Shown: in pieces, positions 12,423 through 24,400 of the stretch
How the letters are laid out: every line of letters starts with the position of its first letter
How positions within the stretch are numbered: the first letter of the stretch is position 1
Assembly (NCBI GenBank): GCA_021014325.1
Contig: CM037473.1
Location: forward strand, 12,834,696 to 12,898,695
Source: Plazaster borealis
Lineage: Eukaryota > Echinodermata > Asteroidea > Forcipulatida > Labidiasteridae
Direction of reading: 5' to 3'
Length of the DNA: 64,000 nucleotides
Translations under genes and position numbers: made by a program
Notes under the pieces: generated by a model
Told to the model about the DNA's origin: nothing
What the model saw: only the letters and a program-made list of their open reading frames with translations
Databases searched by the model: none

Positions 12423-15400
12423 ATGTTTGTTACAGACATTCGGAAGGATTTTTATGAGAAGGTGCTACACAAGGTAATTTAGTCGTCTTTTCTTATCACG
12501 TTCCGATTCCTTTTCATTTCACCCAGGCCAGTGCACTGAAGTAAATCAGTGTGACTGTGAGTGTCACCGGTCATGTCACTGACTAGGGTAGGTGGGGGAC
12601 AGTGACATGTTGACACTCACATGACTCAGTTGACAAGTGAAATGACTGAGACCATGGAGACTGAGACTGAGATTAAGTGGTGTCACTGGTGATGATTCAG
12701 TCAGTCATGTGGTCAGTGCTTAGTGATTAGCATGATTAGTCACTTTTTTAGTGTTGTTTATTGTACCTCGCTCGGATCTCTCGAGTCTCGGCTCGGCATG
12801 CTCGGTGGTGACCGCACAATCATAATTCAATATTGGCAATGCGTACCAGCAGTCACTTAACTTATTTAGATAAACAATACCAATTACAACCACATCTTCT
12901 GAGTGTTGACAGAAACATTAACTAAGTCGTTGCAGTGTATATTTAGCCCGATCCAGCTTTCTTTTCTGTTTTATTTTAGAAGTTACCAGGTTAGTAATTG
13001 GATTGTTAAATGATATAAAGCCGCAACGGCACTGAACATGCGCAATGAGTAGTGACAGTTTTTTGGGTTGCGACTTAAAACTTTTCCCTGAAAAACGTTC
13101 GGGCCTAATTCCATGCCAACATTGTCGTTGTGACTTCGTATTCACAGCCTCTGTTGCCCTGGTCTTGGCCTTGATGCCCCTTCAAAAGTTTCCCACAGAC
13201 TTGAGAAGATTTTACAATGGAAGTGCCTATTTAAAATTAAGATGGCCTTGCCCTCTCAAAGATGAAATGCCAGGGTGGCTTATGCATGCAATCCATCCAA
13301 TGCATGTGTTTCTTCCTCCGAACTCCTTGGTGTACTTTACTTTGATTATTATAACCCAAATCCTTTACATACAGCGCGTTCTCGTCTTGGTGTCATTTGA
13401 CATTGATGCAATATGTGCCTGTAAGATTCTCCAGGCATTGTTTCACTGTGACAGTGTACAGTACACCTTGGTGCCCGTCAGTGGTAAGATGGACTGGGAA
13501 CGAGCTTTCTCGGAACACGCAGAGCAGGTATGTTCAAAAGGAAGGCATGATATCAATGAATAAGGTTGTCATGTCATACTTTTGTTAAAGAATTTTGAAA
13601 AATAATGCAAGTTTCAACTAATGAATATGTTATTTTTTAAAGTTTATTTGTTTTCAATATGTTTTTCTTTTTCATTATTTGATGTTTAGCTGCTCATAAT
13701 TTGTGTTTTCTTTTGTGTATTTTTAAAAGCTATTTGCCTTTTTAAAAAGTTCTTAGTTTATACTATTGTGAAGAGTCTTGGAAGCATATTTTGGGGCAGA
13801 TTTTTTGCCTAAAATGTTTGTTGTTATTTTTAATATTTCAATAATTGTCCATTAAAGGCACTGGACACATTTGGTAATTGTCAAAGACCAGTATTCTCAC
13901 TTGGTGTTTCCCAACATATGCATAAAATAACAAACCTGTGAAAATTTGGGCTCAATTGGTCATCAAAGTTTCAAGAAATCAATGAAAGAAAAAACACCCT
14001 TATTGCACAAATTTGTGTGCTTTCAGATGACTGAAAAAGGCTTCAGGCCTGAAGTCTTTTTCAGATTCAAATATTTTAGTGAGAAATTACCTCTTTCTCA
14101 AAAACTACGTTACTTCAGAGGGAGTCTTTTCTCACAATGTTTTATACTATCATAAATATATATTTTGACTAATTAAAAAATGTGTCCAGTGCCTTTAAAA
14201 TGATCGGAAAGGAAGGAAAGATAGTCTTCAGACCAAATATTTTTGCATTACTTTACATATAATGAGGTTATGTTTTTTGATACTATTTGTCACAGCTTGA
14301 GTTTGTTGTCATGATAAACTGTGGTGTAACGCTTATTATTTTGTCACAGCTTGAGTTTGTTGTCATGATAAACTGTGGTGTAACGCTTATTATTTTGTCA
14401 CAGCTTGAGTTTGTTGTCATGATAAACTGTGGTGTAACGCTTGACATTCTGGAGACTCTTCAACCAGAGGAGAATGTGACGTTCTTTGTTTGTGACAACC
14501 ATCGACCAATGGACCTTGTCAATGTCTACAATGACACCCAGGTACCTTCATCAAAAGCTGATGAATTCTTTACTATTGATTTGTTATTTTTGAATCTTTG
14601 GCAAGCCTTGTGCTTTAAGCTTTTTGTAAAGTAGCCCACCGGGCTAATAAATTTCATTTTACTTGCCTCCAGGAAGTTTAAGTAGTCCAGATTTTCAACA
14701 TGTATTGTCATATTAAATGTATCTTTCTGATGTATTAATGGTAGCAATCACAACCAATTTAATGGTCAAATAAAGTTACATTCACACACTCAAAAATAAA
14801 TTAACACTTTTTAAAAAGTTTTTATTCGCATCTGAAAAGGAACAAATATGAGCATTTTAAATAAGTAGGTTGCACAGCTTTTAGTAGCCCTTAGGGCCAG
14901 GCCTCAACCTTAACAGCGGCCACCAGCGGCCATTGCCGCTGTGCCCCGGCGAATTGCCGTGATGCCCCTTTAAAAAACACGTACCTTACGGCCACTTGGC
15001 CGTCGTGCCCCTTTCCACTCCATTATATTATGTATTTGAAAGTGTTATTAAAAATAATGTTAACTTTGTGACCCATTTAATTAAGGTCAAATTGTTTCTG
15101 GACGTACGTAACGTACGCTCCCGCACACTAGTTTTCATAATGCTGCTTGCCATGCATCGCGCAAAATACCGAAGTACTTGCAGTGTGGAGAATGTGGCAT
15201 GGCAACCATATCAAACGTTGTTGAGTTGATTACTACCAAAAGCACGGCACCAGACTACTCTAATGTATAGACTGGCTACAGGTCCCTACACTGAATTACC
15301 TTTCGCATTGATTCCGTCTATTGAAATCTGTATGTGTCGGGGATGGGGCCGGGAGCGGGATCCAGTCTATGTTTTTTTCTCGCTATTTCGCTGGTATCCA

Positions 15401-18400
15401 AGGCTTGTTCTTTTGGATAAATGTATTGGATACATCTTTGTGAACCAGCGACCTGCCTGCCTTGCAACTTTCTTTTTTGTCGCTAAACAAACGTTTGTGT
15501 ACACGCGTGGAAATGTCAAAATCGGACTAGTTAACGGTGCAAAAATTTTGGAAATCTTTATCATATCTATCAATTCAATATTGATCCAACATCATGCAAT
15601 CCCATAACAGACGTAAAGAAAAAGCACGAGGTCAAATTGGCTGGAGCAGCAGCAAAGTGCTAACGTTTAGACGCGTTTTTTTGTGTGTGAGATTGTTAAG
15701 CCGGAACTCCGAAGGCATAAAGCTCGTCATGGTCGGCATGCACGTTTACATAGGCCAATTATTTGGCGTTGGGGATTCGTTTTCAATTTTCATAATCATA
15801 TTTATTTTTAAGAAAATTGTTTTTCAAGAATTTTATATTCAACTTCAAGGTTGAATTTTCCGGAACAACATATTTTATTGAGCCTTGGGGTTGGTTGGGG
15901 CGATGGTGATCCAGGATTGATATTTTTTCAGATGAGCACGGCAGGGAATTAACTTTCTTAATATTTTGTCTGTATGATTTTTTCCAAGAATTCTGTGTTC
16001 TGGGGCAACGATTTTTTGTCAAGTGAGCGTGTTGGAGTATACATAAGTCATTAACAAATAAAAGTTTGAAAATGGCCTTGGTGCCCTTTCAGTTGGCCTT
16101 GGTGCCCCTCTCTTTTTTGGAGCCTTCAAGGCCAAGTGGCCTTGACCCTCTGAAGCTTAAGGTTGAGGCCTGCTTAGGGCAAGTTGAGAAGTGGTGTTTA
16201 CCAGCCTGTAGCAGTTTTTATAAGACAATGTACGCTAGGCTAGCTGCTTAAGCAGGATACCAGTCACAGATTGTACATGTGACATGGTATTTTGGCTGAT
16301 AATCTTATTCTGGTAAGCATAGTTTTGTTGTGCTTAGCTGCTTTTTGTGCTTAAGCAGCTCTGTGAAATTGGGCACTGCTTTGGAGAGGATTAGTTCCTT
16401 GGCAAATGTGAGCATTGTGAGTAGGAGAACATTGAAAGTAGGCCTTATTGAAAGGAAGGTGTTAGTTTGTAACCTGAGTAAGAGACTGATCTGTGATGTA
16501 TTTTATCTTTAGGTAAAACTGCTGATATCTCCTGAAGAATCCATCCCAAAGTATGAGGATATCTTCAGAGATGAAGAGGTGAGATGATTTTAAGAAAAGA
16601 AATGTCAACAGATAGCGCTATCAACATCATGTATAAAGAAAGAAGAAATAATTCAGTGGATAGCAACAAACACATAACCTGGCATGCCATTAAAGAGCTG
16701 ACAGCCAGCGTTAAAAGAGTAATGTTATTTAGATAATTCGTTTTTTGCCTTATTGATATAGCAGTAGTCCTGTATTGTGCTTGGATAGAAAGTTTTACTG
16801 AGTTATTCAGATATCAGGCCTCGAAATACCTACTGGACCACAGGCAAGAGTCTGATAATTTTATCTATGGGCCAGTAACTCCACAACTGAACAAGTCATG
16901 CAGTCTGGTGTCTTTTTAAAACACAATGTTTATAATGTGTGTACACTGAAACTTCTCAATTCCATACCTCTTCCTCAATTTTCAGCAAATATTACAAAAG
17001 AAGGAAATATTTTAGATCATGTAAACAAATTGTTGGATCTAGTGAAAATGCTGAGCTACAATCCAAGAGTCTATTTGAGATTTTCTCAAAATTTGAGTCC
17101 TGAACCGAATATAATTCACTGCTCTTTTACTGCTTTATCGATGCTTTCAGTCTGATGATGAAGATAGCGGACATGAAAGTGACGGCTCAGAGCCAAATGG
17201 AAAGAGGCGACGATATGATCCGGTAAGAAATCAGTCTTTATATTTCGACAAAATACATATAACAGGCATGAGTTTTGTCAGGATTTTTCCTCATTTAAGG
17301 ATTTTTCATTGATCTCCCTTCACCTTCTGATTTTCTTGAAAGAAGCAAAACTGCCATCACAGAGATGAAAGACAGGGAACCAGACTGAATAGGCGCTTGC
17401 TTTCCATTCCCTAAATGATTGCCTTGGTGCCCATTGAAAGTGCCCAGTAGACACTTACATTACCCTCACAGAGGCTTCTGTTAATACCAAAGTAAAAAGT
17501 ACCATACCCTACAATGCCTAAATACAGTAATGAAGCACCAGGCCTGGATAGACCTCTTGCATAACTCCACCATTGCTGAGGACAAACAATGGAACCCAGG
17601 CAAGCGTACGTCTAGACTGGTCCCCTGTCTTTATCCACAAGGATAAAGACAGGCACTGGTCTTACAGGCCCAATGATTTCAGTGGATAAACTTGCAGTGA
17701 TGTAAGCTTTCGATTTCTGTGTTATGATTGGTCTGCTCTGAAGTGACGTAGTTTGTCAGCTACACCAGCAAGTGTACTTTCGATCGTCTGCTGCTGTGTC
17801 CGTGTGTGCACAATAGTTGTATGTAATGTTGTTTTATTCTCAATGTAATGTGTGTGTATGTGTGTGTATATACTACGAATCTCCATCCATGTGAATTGGA
17901 ATGCAAGGTCGAAGGTACATCTGGCAGGCGGGCAAGGCCGGTATCTGGCATTATTCATATGCCTCGAAGGCTAGCGTACGTGCCACGTACAATTATCTAA
18001 CAGGTCTTCCTTCAACCTCTGAGGGCACTGTTTGAGTTAAGTGACGTCATATGCAAGGTGTCTATTAGAATTTAAAATATAACATTCAAAAACACTAAAA
18101 GGCGTGAAATGTGACTTTATTTTCTTTCTGATGGCAGGATGCCTTGGAGAGGCGGATGGAGAGAAAACGTCAAAGGAGGGAGTGGGATGAGAAGAGACAT
18201 CAGCTGTTATTTGACTATGAAGAGTTCTCGGGATACGGTCAATCAGTAAGTCAACAAATGTCTAGCCGATTCTTAGATCTTGGAAATGGAACGCAGGTAG
18301 CCCAGGGGTGGGATTCAGCAAAACTAATCATAATGCTACCAAAATGCATGAAAATCACCCCAAATAGCTGTCTTGAGTCTTGAGTAGAGTAATCCCTATA

Positions 18401-21400
18401 GCAGTTCTCGAAGGAAACTATAATGTCATTTAAGTTACCGTACAAAATTCTTTGAGGTGTAAGTGCAGAACTCTACGGTAAACAGTGCCATGAAATTGGG
18501 CCCAGGTTTAATTGTTGTAAGGAAACTTTTAATTCTTGACATTTTACAGGCAGCAATGATAATGTACGACTTGGCTTGGAAGATGTCTAAAGATACAAAT
18601 GATTTACTCTGGTAAGTTTTGGAAAATTTTGTCAAACAATTCATAGCTTCAGACAATACGAGCCAAACTTTTGAATAATGTAATAGAGGATTTCTTTTAA
18701 AACATAAAGTATAATTTCAGTACAGTCTGTAATTTTGTTTTACAAATAATTTTTGTGAACTCATAAATTAACCCCTGTATAACGTTTATTTTTGTGTAGG
18801 TGGGCTATCGTGGGTTTGACTGATCAACTACTCTCCAAGAAAATAGACAGGTAAGAAAGTTGTTTTGCTCCAGCCGGTAGATTAGACAAATAGCACTCTG
18901 CACTCATGACAACAGTCAAGTCACTTCACGTTTGCACAAAATACCCGGATATCTGACCAACTTCGCACCACTCACACGACCACCGCATCAGCAGGCCAGA
19001 CTGCAGGAGTACAGTATACGTGAGCAAACATAGAACACTGAAAATGGCTTGTACATGTACACGTGCGCACATCGGTGAAATTTGACACGTTTTCTGAGAT
19101 CCGATTACTTTTGTGACATCACTATTATTGAGTTTTCTTTAGTGTGGAATGGGCATAAGATCTTTTTTGTTGATACTTGGAGGTCAAGGAAGAAGCTCAT
19201 AAATGAAACAAAGTGAACATTTTCTGATAAGCCTTGCCATTATGGCAAACTCTTCACGATGAGGTAGTGATGTTGGCAAAAAATCGAGCGAGGTGGTCAC
19301 TGAGAGTAGCATTTAAAAGCAAGGTGGTCCCCATCGCTTTTAAATGGTCAGGGGAAACACTGTAAAGCCTGGTTCATACTTCCTGCGAATGCGAATGCGA
19401 ATGCGATGCGAATGTGCTCAACTCTTGCAAAACATTCGCAGCGAAAACAGCTTTGACGTCAAATTTGCTTCGCAGGAAGTATGAACCGGGCTTTACTAAG
19501 TAGACCATACTGCAACTAATTCCATTATATTGACCATTTGTTTTAACAAGTCTCATCTTTCTTCCTTTATTTTCCTTTCAGAGAAACGTACGTCTTGGAG
19601 GCGACAGAATTAAATCGTCACGTTTCAAGACATAATCACAGAGGGGAAGACGAAGACGACTCCATCTCCATCAACTCCATGAGGATATCATTCACTTCAG
19701 AGTATCCTTTGCATATACAATAGACTTCAAATCAGAACATAAAGCCGTGTCTGAATTGGCGGCTCTGGCTATCGCTGGATCGCCATGTCATGATCATGCG
19801 TTGAAATATAGGATGTTCTTAGCAACACCTTTGGTAACAATCGTAGCCGTATCCACTAATTTGGATACGGCCTTTAACAGTTACTTCAATTGATCTTGTG
19901 GTGTGTCGTGGCCGATCGGTCCAGTGCATCGAACTCAATTAGTTCCAATTGGCCATATTTTTGACCGCGTGAGGGCGCTTTCTTCAGGGAATGTCTTGCA
20001 ACACAATTACAGTTTCATCTTATTTTAATTGCCTGTATGCAGTTTTCTTGCATCAATGACGAAATACATAAACATAATAATAACACAAATTTAAAAACTC
20101 CCGTTTGTTTACTTGTTTTTCATCACGTAAAAATTGGTCCACAAACGCCCTCACGCGGTCAAAGATACGGCGAATTGCTGAATCATTGGAGTGTTGTTTC
20201 CAGGTCATGTCGCTTACGTCTTTGAGCAAGACACTTAATCATAATTGCTTATCTTAACAAAGGTGTATACATGGGAACCTGCGAGGGCTGAGATGGTGTT
20301 GTATTAGTCTAATATAAGCTGCTATATTTTTTTTTAGAAATGAGTAAAAACAATTAGTTTTGATTTCATGAGTCGGAAACTCAATGTTTGAAAACAGTGA
20401 AAACATGAACAAAACTTGTTAAACTATTTTCTCATGGCTCTGATGAGCGATTGAGCTCAAACTTTCACAGGTTTGTTATTTCATATTTATGATAGGTCAC
20501 ATAAAGTACACATACTTGTCTTTGACACTTACATTGTGTCCTTGTGCTTTAAATAAGTGTTTACGTGACATTTTTTGATTGAATTTGAATTTAAAGCCTT
20601 AACACTTGTTAAACAGACTTCAACTGGCGTTATACAGACATTGGTCACTGTTTGACAGTCTTAGACACTCATCATACACAGCTTGCAAGTAAGTGATTGC
20701 CAGGGTTCCCCCTAACAGCTGGCCAAATGCAAGTTAAAACACCTGAGGACCAGTCAAAATTCTATCCCAGTGGTCCAGCTGGCTAGTTCAGTGTTGAAAA
20801 GCGTCCCTATTTTACATGATGGACCAGTGAACAAACTAGTGGACTAGTGAAACGACAAGTTAACTGGTCCTGCTGGCTAGGCATTATGGTAGTCACTAAT
20901 AAATTGAAGGGCAAACCCTGGATTGCATAATTAATAAAGGTAGCTTAAATGTTTTTATTGAGCAAGCACTGCTCTGATAAGTTAATTCCTTCCATAATAC
21001 CATTTGATTTTATTCAATGATTAAAACTATTTCACATTTTATTTTATACTATATTTTTATTATTTTATTTCACCCCTCTCATGTAACCCACATTCTAGAG
21101 AAGATGCCTTAACCACTAGGCCACCAAGCGTGCCCGTTGAGGAAAGACCAGTTCAAATCATGTGATCCTAATGGTGTTTCTTTGGGTAACCATGCCATAA
21201 TCAAGCCGCAACCACTAATTCGGACACGGCCTAAGGTTTCCTCACTTAAACATGGCTAAACAAAAACTAGATGCCAGGGCCCAATTTCATAGAGCTGCTT
21301 AAGCACAACAAGGAGCTAAGCACAATAAAATCATGCTTACCAGAATAAGGTTACCAGCCAAAATATAATTCCACATGTACCATTTGTGGCTGGTATCCTG

Positions 21401-24400
21401 CTTGTTTTTGCTTAACAGACAATTTCTAAGCAATATTAGCTGCTTAAGCAGCTCTATGAAATTTGGCCCAGATGTGTAAGCAGTAAATAATCACCTTAAG
21501 TGTAGAATGTTGTGCTCAGCATTGCAATGAAATTGGGCCTGTGTTAAACAATTCAAATAATTAATAAACAAATCTTAAGTTATTCCAACTTCTCTCCGTG
21601 TTTATTTGTTTGTTCACCTTCTTTTTAGCCTCAAGTTATGGACGTTGAAGGGGTTCAAGAAGCTTCATGAGTTCTTGGCTGATATGGGTGTGCCGCTGTC
21701 TGAATGTAAACAAAAGTTTTCTGCTATGGATATGGGCCTCAAGGAAAATGTTGCAGAGTGGTTAGTTACATCGGCTCGCAAATTTGGGTGAGTGGACAAT
21801 GTTATCGCACAGGTTCAGAGCAGCATTGTATGAGAGATTAAAAAAAAAAGGAACATTCATGAATGTAACACAAAATCACTACAAACTAATTCAACTTTGT
21901 ATTTTTGAAAAAGTCACGTTTGTTGCACTGATTTGATTATAACATTGTTTTAAAAAATTATAATTTGTTTGTATAAATAGTGGCAGTTAGAACTTCCAAA
22001 GTTCTAAAAACAATTTTCCCTGAAAGTGAATTGGGGCAAACATTTACAAGTATAACTTTTGCTCCAAATATGATGTATTATTTTTGTCAATGGGTGTGCC
22101 TGCTGCCACATTAGTGTCCCAAAGTCTTATAGTGGGCAAACTGTGAGTTTGTTTGTTTTGTTGTGTATATTATTAATATTATTTGTCATGTTAATTGTTT
22201 TGTGTTAAGCACGGTATATTCAGTGCTTTCCCGGGTCCTGTGAAAATTTCCACAGTTTTTGTTGTTGAGAATTGGGAGGCTTTTGTTCACAAAGTTTAAC
22301 AGCGCAATTAGTTTCAATGTTTTTACTCTGCGATGTCTACCTTCAGGTTGGAACAGATTACACTCTCTTCGTTTCAAGCTCAGTATGGTTTCAAGAACAA
22401 GGTGATTTTAATACCTTCATGTATTTAACTTTTTGTCTTAGTTAGAAAATATTTAATTTGGGATTGTATTCTATTTTAAAAGTACCATTTTTGACCCCTT
22501 TTTTATTAAACAGAAAGTACTATATTATTTTTACAACTATACTGAATTACAAACTGCAGCATAAACAGTTTCAAATATTTCTTTATGCAATACTATTGTT
22601 AATATTCTTCTTTTTTGAAGTAGAATAACATTTATTTTTGTTCTAAGTTGTGTATTTTTGTCATCATATTTTGTTTCCATACAATATGATCTTGTTTGCT
22701 TCAACTTTAATTGAGATTTGTTTGTTTGGTTAGAGTTATTTTCTACTAATGATTTATTTAGTTTTGTTACCAAAATAGGTTTCTTTATCTGCAAAAGTTT
22801 ACATTTGAAATTAATCCAACTGGTTTTGTCTGTTTTATTTTCTTGCCAGTTCTGTGCATTTGACATTGCCTATGCGGTCAATGCTCTCCTTGAGTCAGTT
22901 GTGAGTATATTTGTATTAATTGTTTATGAACCATAAATTGTTTTCTCATAAATAATACAATGGTTGCCACTCAGGCCAAACGGCCAAACGGTGCATTACT
23001 AATTTAGGAAAAAGTCTATGGTTTAATAGATGTTAATTTTGCATCGGGATAAAGAATATAATTTGTTTTACCCTTACACCGTTGTGTATAAAGCACTGAG
23101 TCTATGGTTGTTAAAGTAAAAAGGCTGTCAGTGAAAATTAATGCATTTTTTGAAAAGAGACAAGTTGACTGAATACTTCCAGAAATGTTTTTCATAAAAT
23201 TAAATTTGTTCTAAAGGTTTTCTACTGTTTATGGGCTAATTTGAAGTTGTAAGTTTTGCGGTTACACCATGACCATTAAAATACTCTATCAGTGATCTGT
23301 GGTGGTTATGTGGTGCTGTAACAACTCAATGTTTCGATCAGTGTGCTCTGATCGTCTTCAGGAAAAGCTTAATTTTGAAGTTGTAATGAAAATACTGTTT
23401 TATTTTTACACAGGAAATGAACAAGACCTTAGAGGGTAATTTCTTGGAAGCACTTGACTGTCTCTCAAGGTAATTGACTTTTGACTGTCTCTTGTCTACA
23501 TTTTCCCCATGACTCTCCTGATTTCTGAGTTTTAAAACACCCTAAAACATGGACTTTTTCGATTTTCAGGGGAGAAACATATTTAGCGTTAAAGAAAACC
23601 ACAAAAACAGACATCATCTGAAACATGAGCGCGCTAGTTCACAATCCAGAGGTTGTGGTGAGCTGCTGCCGTTCTTTATAAGTACAAATCCTGGACCCTG
23701 TCAGGGGCCTAGGTAGTTCCACCCTGGCCCTCTGCCATTGAACAATCCGCTCGTGCCCATCACTCTGCAATGTGTCCCTTTTACTAGATTTCAAATGTTG
23801 GCTGTTATGCAAACACTGTGAATGCATGGGTGTGTATTTGTAGTTTTTCAAGTTCAAGCTACAGTATAAAATGAAGAGAACACCAATCCTCCTCTCTTGC
23901 TCTCTTCAAAAATTTCACAGATTGCAAGAACATTTTTACAAGTTGTTAAGAGAATTTTACTTTTGACTTCTTAATGGGCAGATCTAATATTGAAAAGCTC
24001 ATCCACGGTCTGGAGTTATCCAAGCGTCAGTTCCGTGCCACTGTCAACCAGGTCCAGTCACTACTGGACATGAGTCAAGTCATCTCGGCCGGCTCCTTCC
24101 TCTATGCTTTCATCCCAGAAGGAACCCCTGATGTCAAATACTTCTCTATGCCAAACTGTCTTGGGATGCTTGCTAGGTTCACGCTTGAGGCCTATGTTAA
24201 AATGGTAAGTTAACAGTTGGGAATCTACCCAGTACTTCAAAAAATCCCTCCGCTGTTGTCAGGAAAGGAGCATGAATTCGATCCTGAAAATACAGTACAA
24301 GTCACTTATATAATTTCAAAGGAGTGTGCACATTTATAATTTCAAACAAATTAATGAGGAACATTTTCAAGTGGATCCAAATGACTGGTTGATTAAGGTC

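Larger units (their letters stand above)
19702..20616 (+). other. CDC45: U12-type intron of CDC45
   Basis: The donor after TTCACTTCAGA reads GTATCCTTTG. The branch-site match GCCTTAAC ends at 20603 and the acceptor AG is at 20615-20616, about 14 nt past the branch adenosine at 20602. Translation across the join gives [13 protein letters not shown], aligning without a gap to human CDC45, which excludes the in-frame read-through. Confidence 0.92.

Noticed and set aside
12530..12740. Dense GTCACTGA/TCAGTGAC words in CDC45 intron 1
   Set aside because: Many short related words but no consistent unit or spacing. Probably cryptic simple sequence.
13045..13563. 172-codon open frame around CDC45 exon 2
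   Set aside because: Only 13375-13527 matches CDC45. The upstream part is intron that happens to stay open, and the frame runs past the donor at 13528.
21095..21135. tRNA-like phrase CCTTAACCACTAGGCCACC
   Set aside because: It is the antisense of an A-box-like stretch without a matching acceptor or T arm. Probably a SINE scrap, not a tRNA gene.
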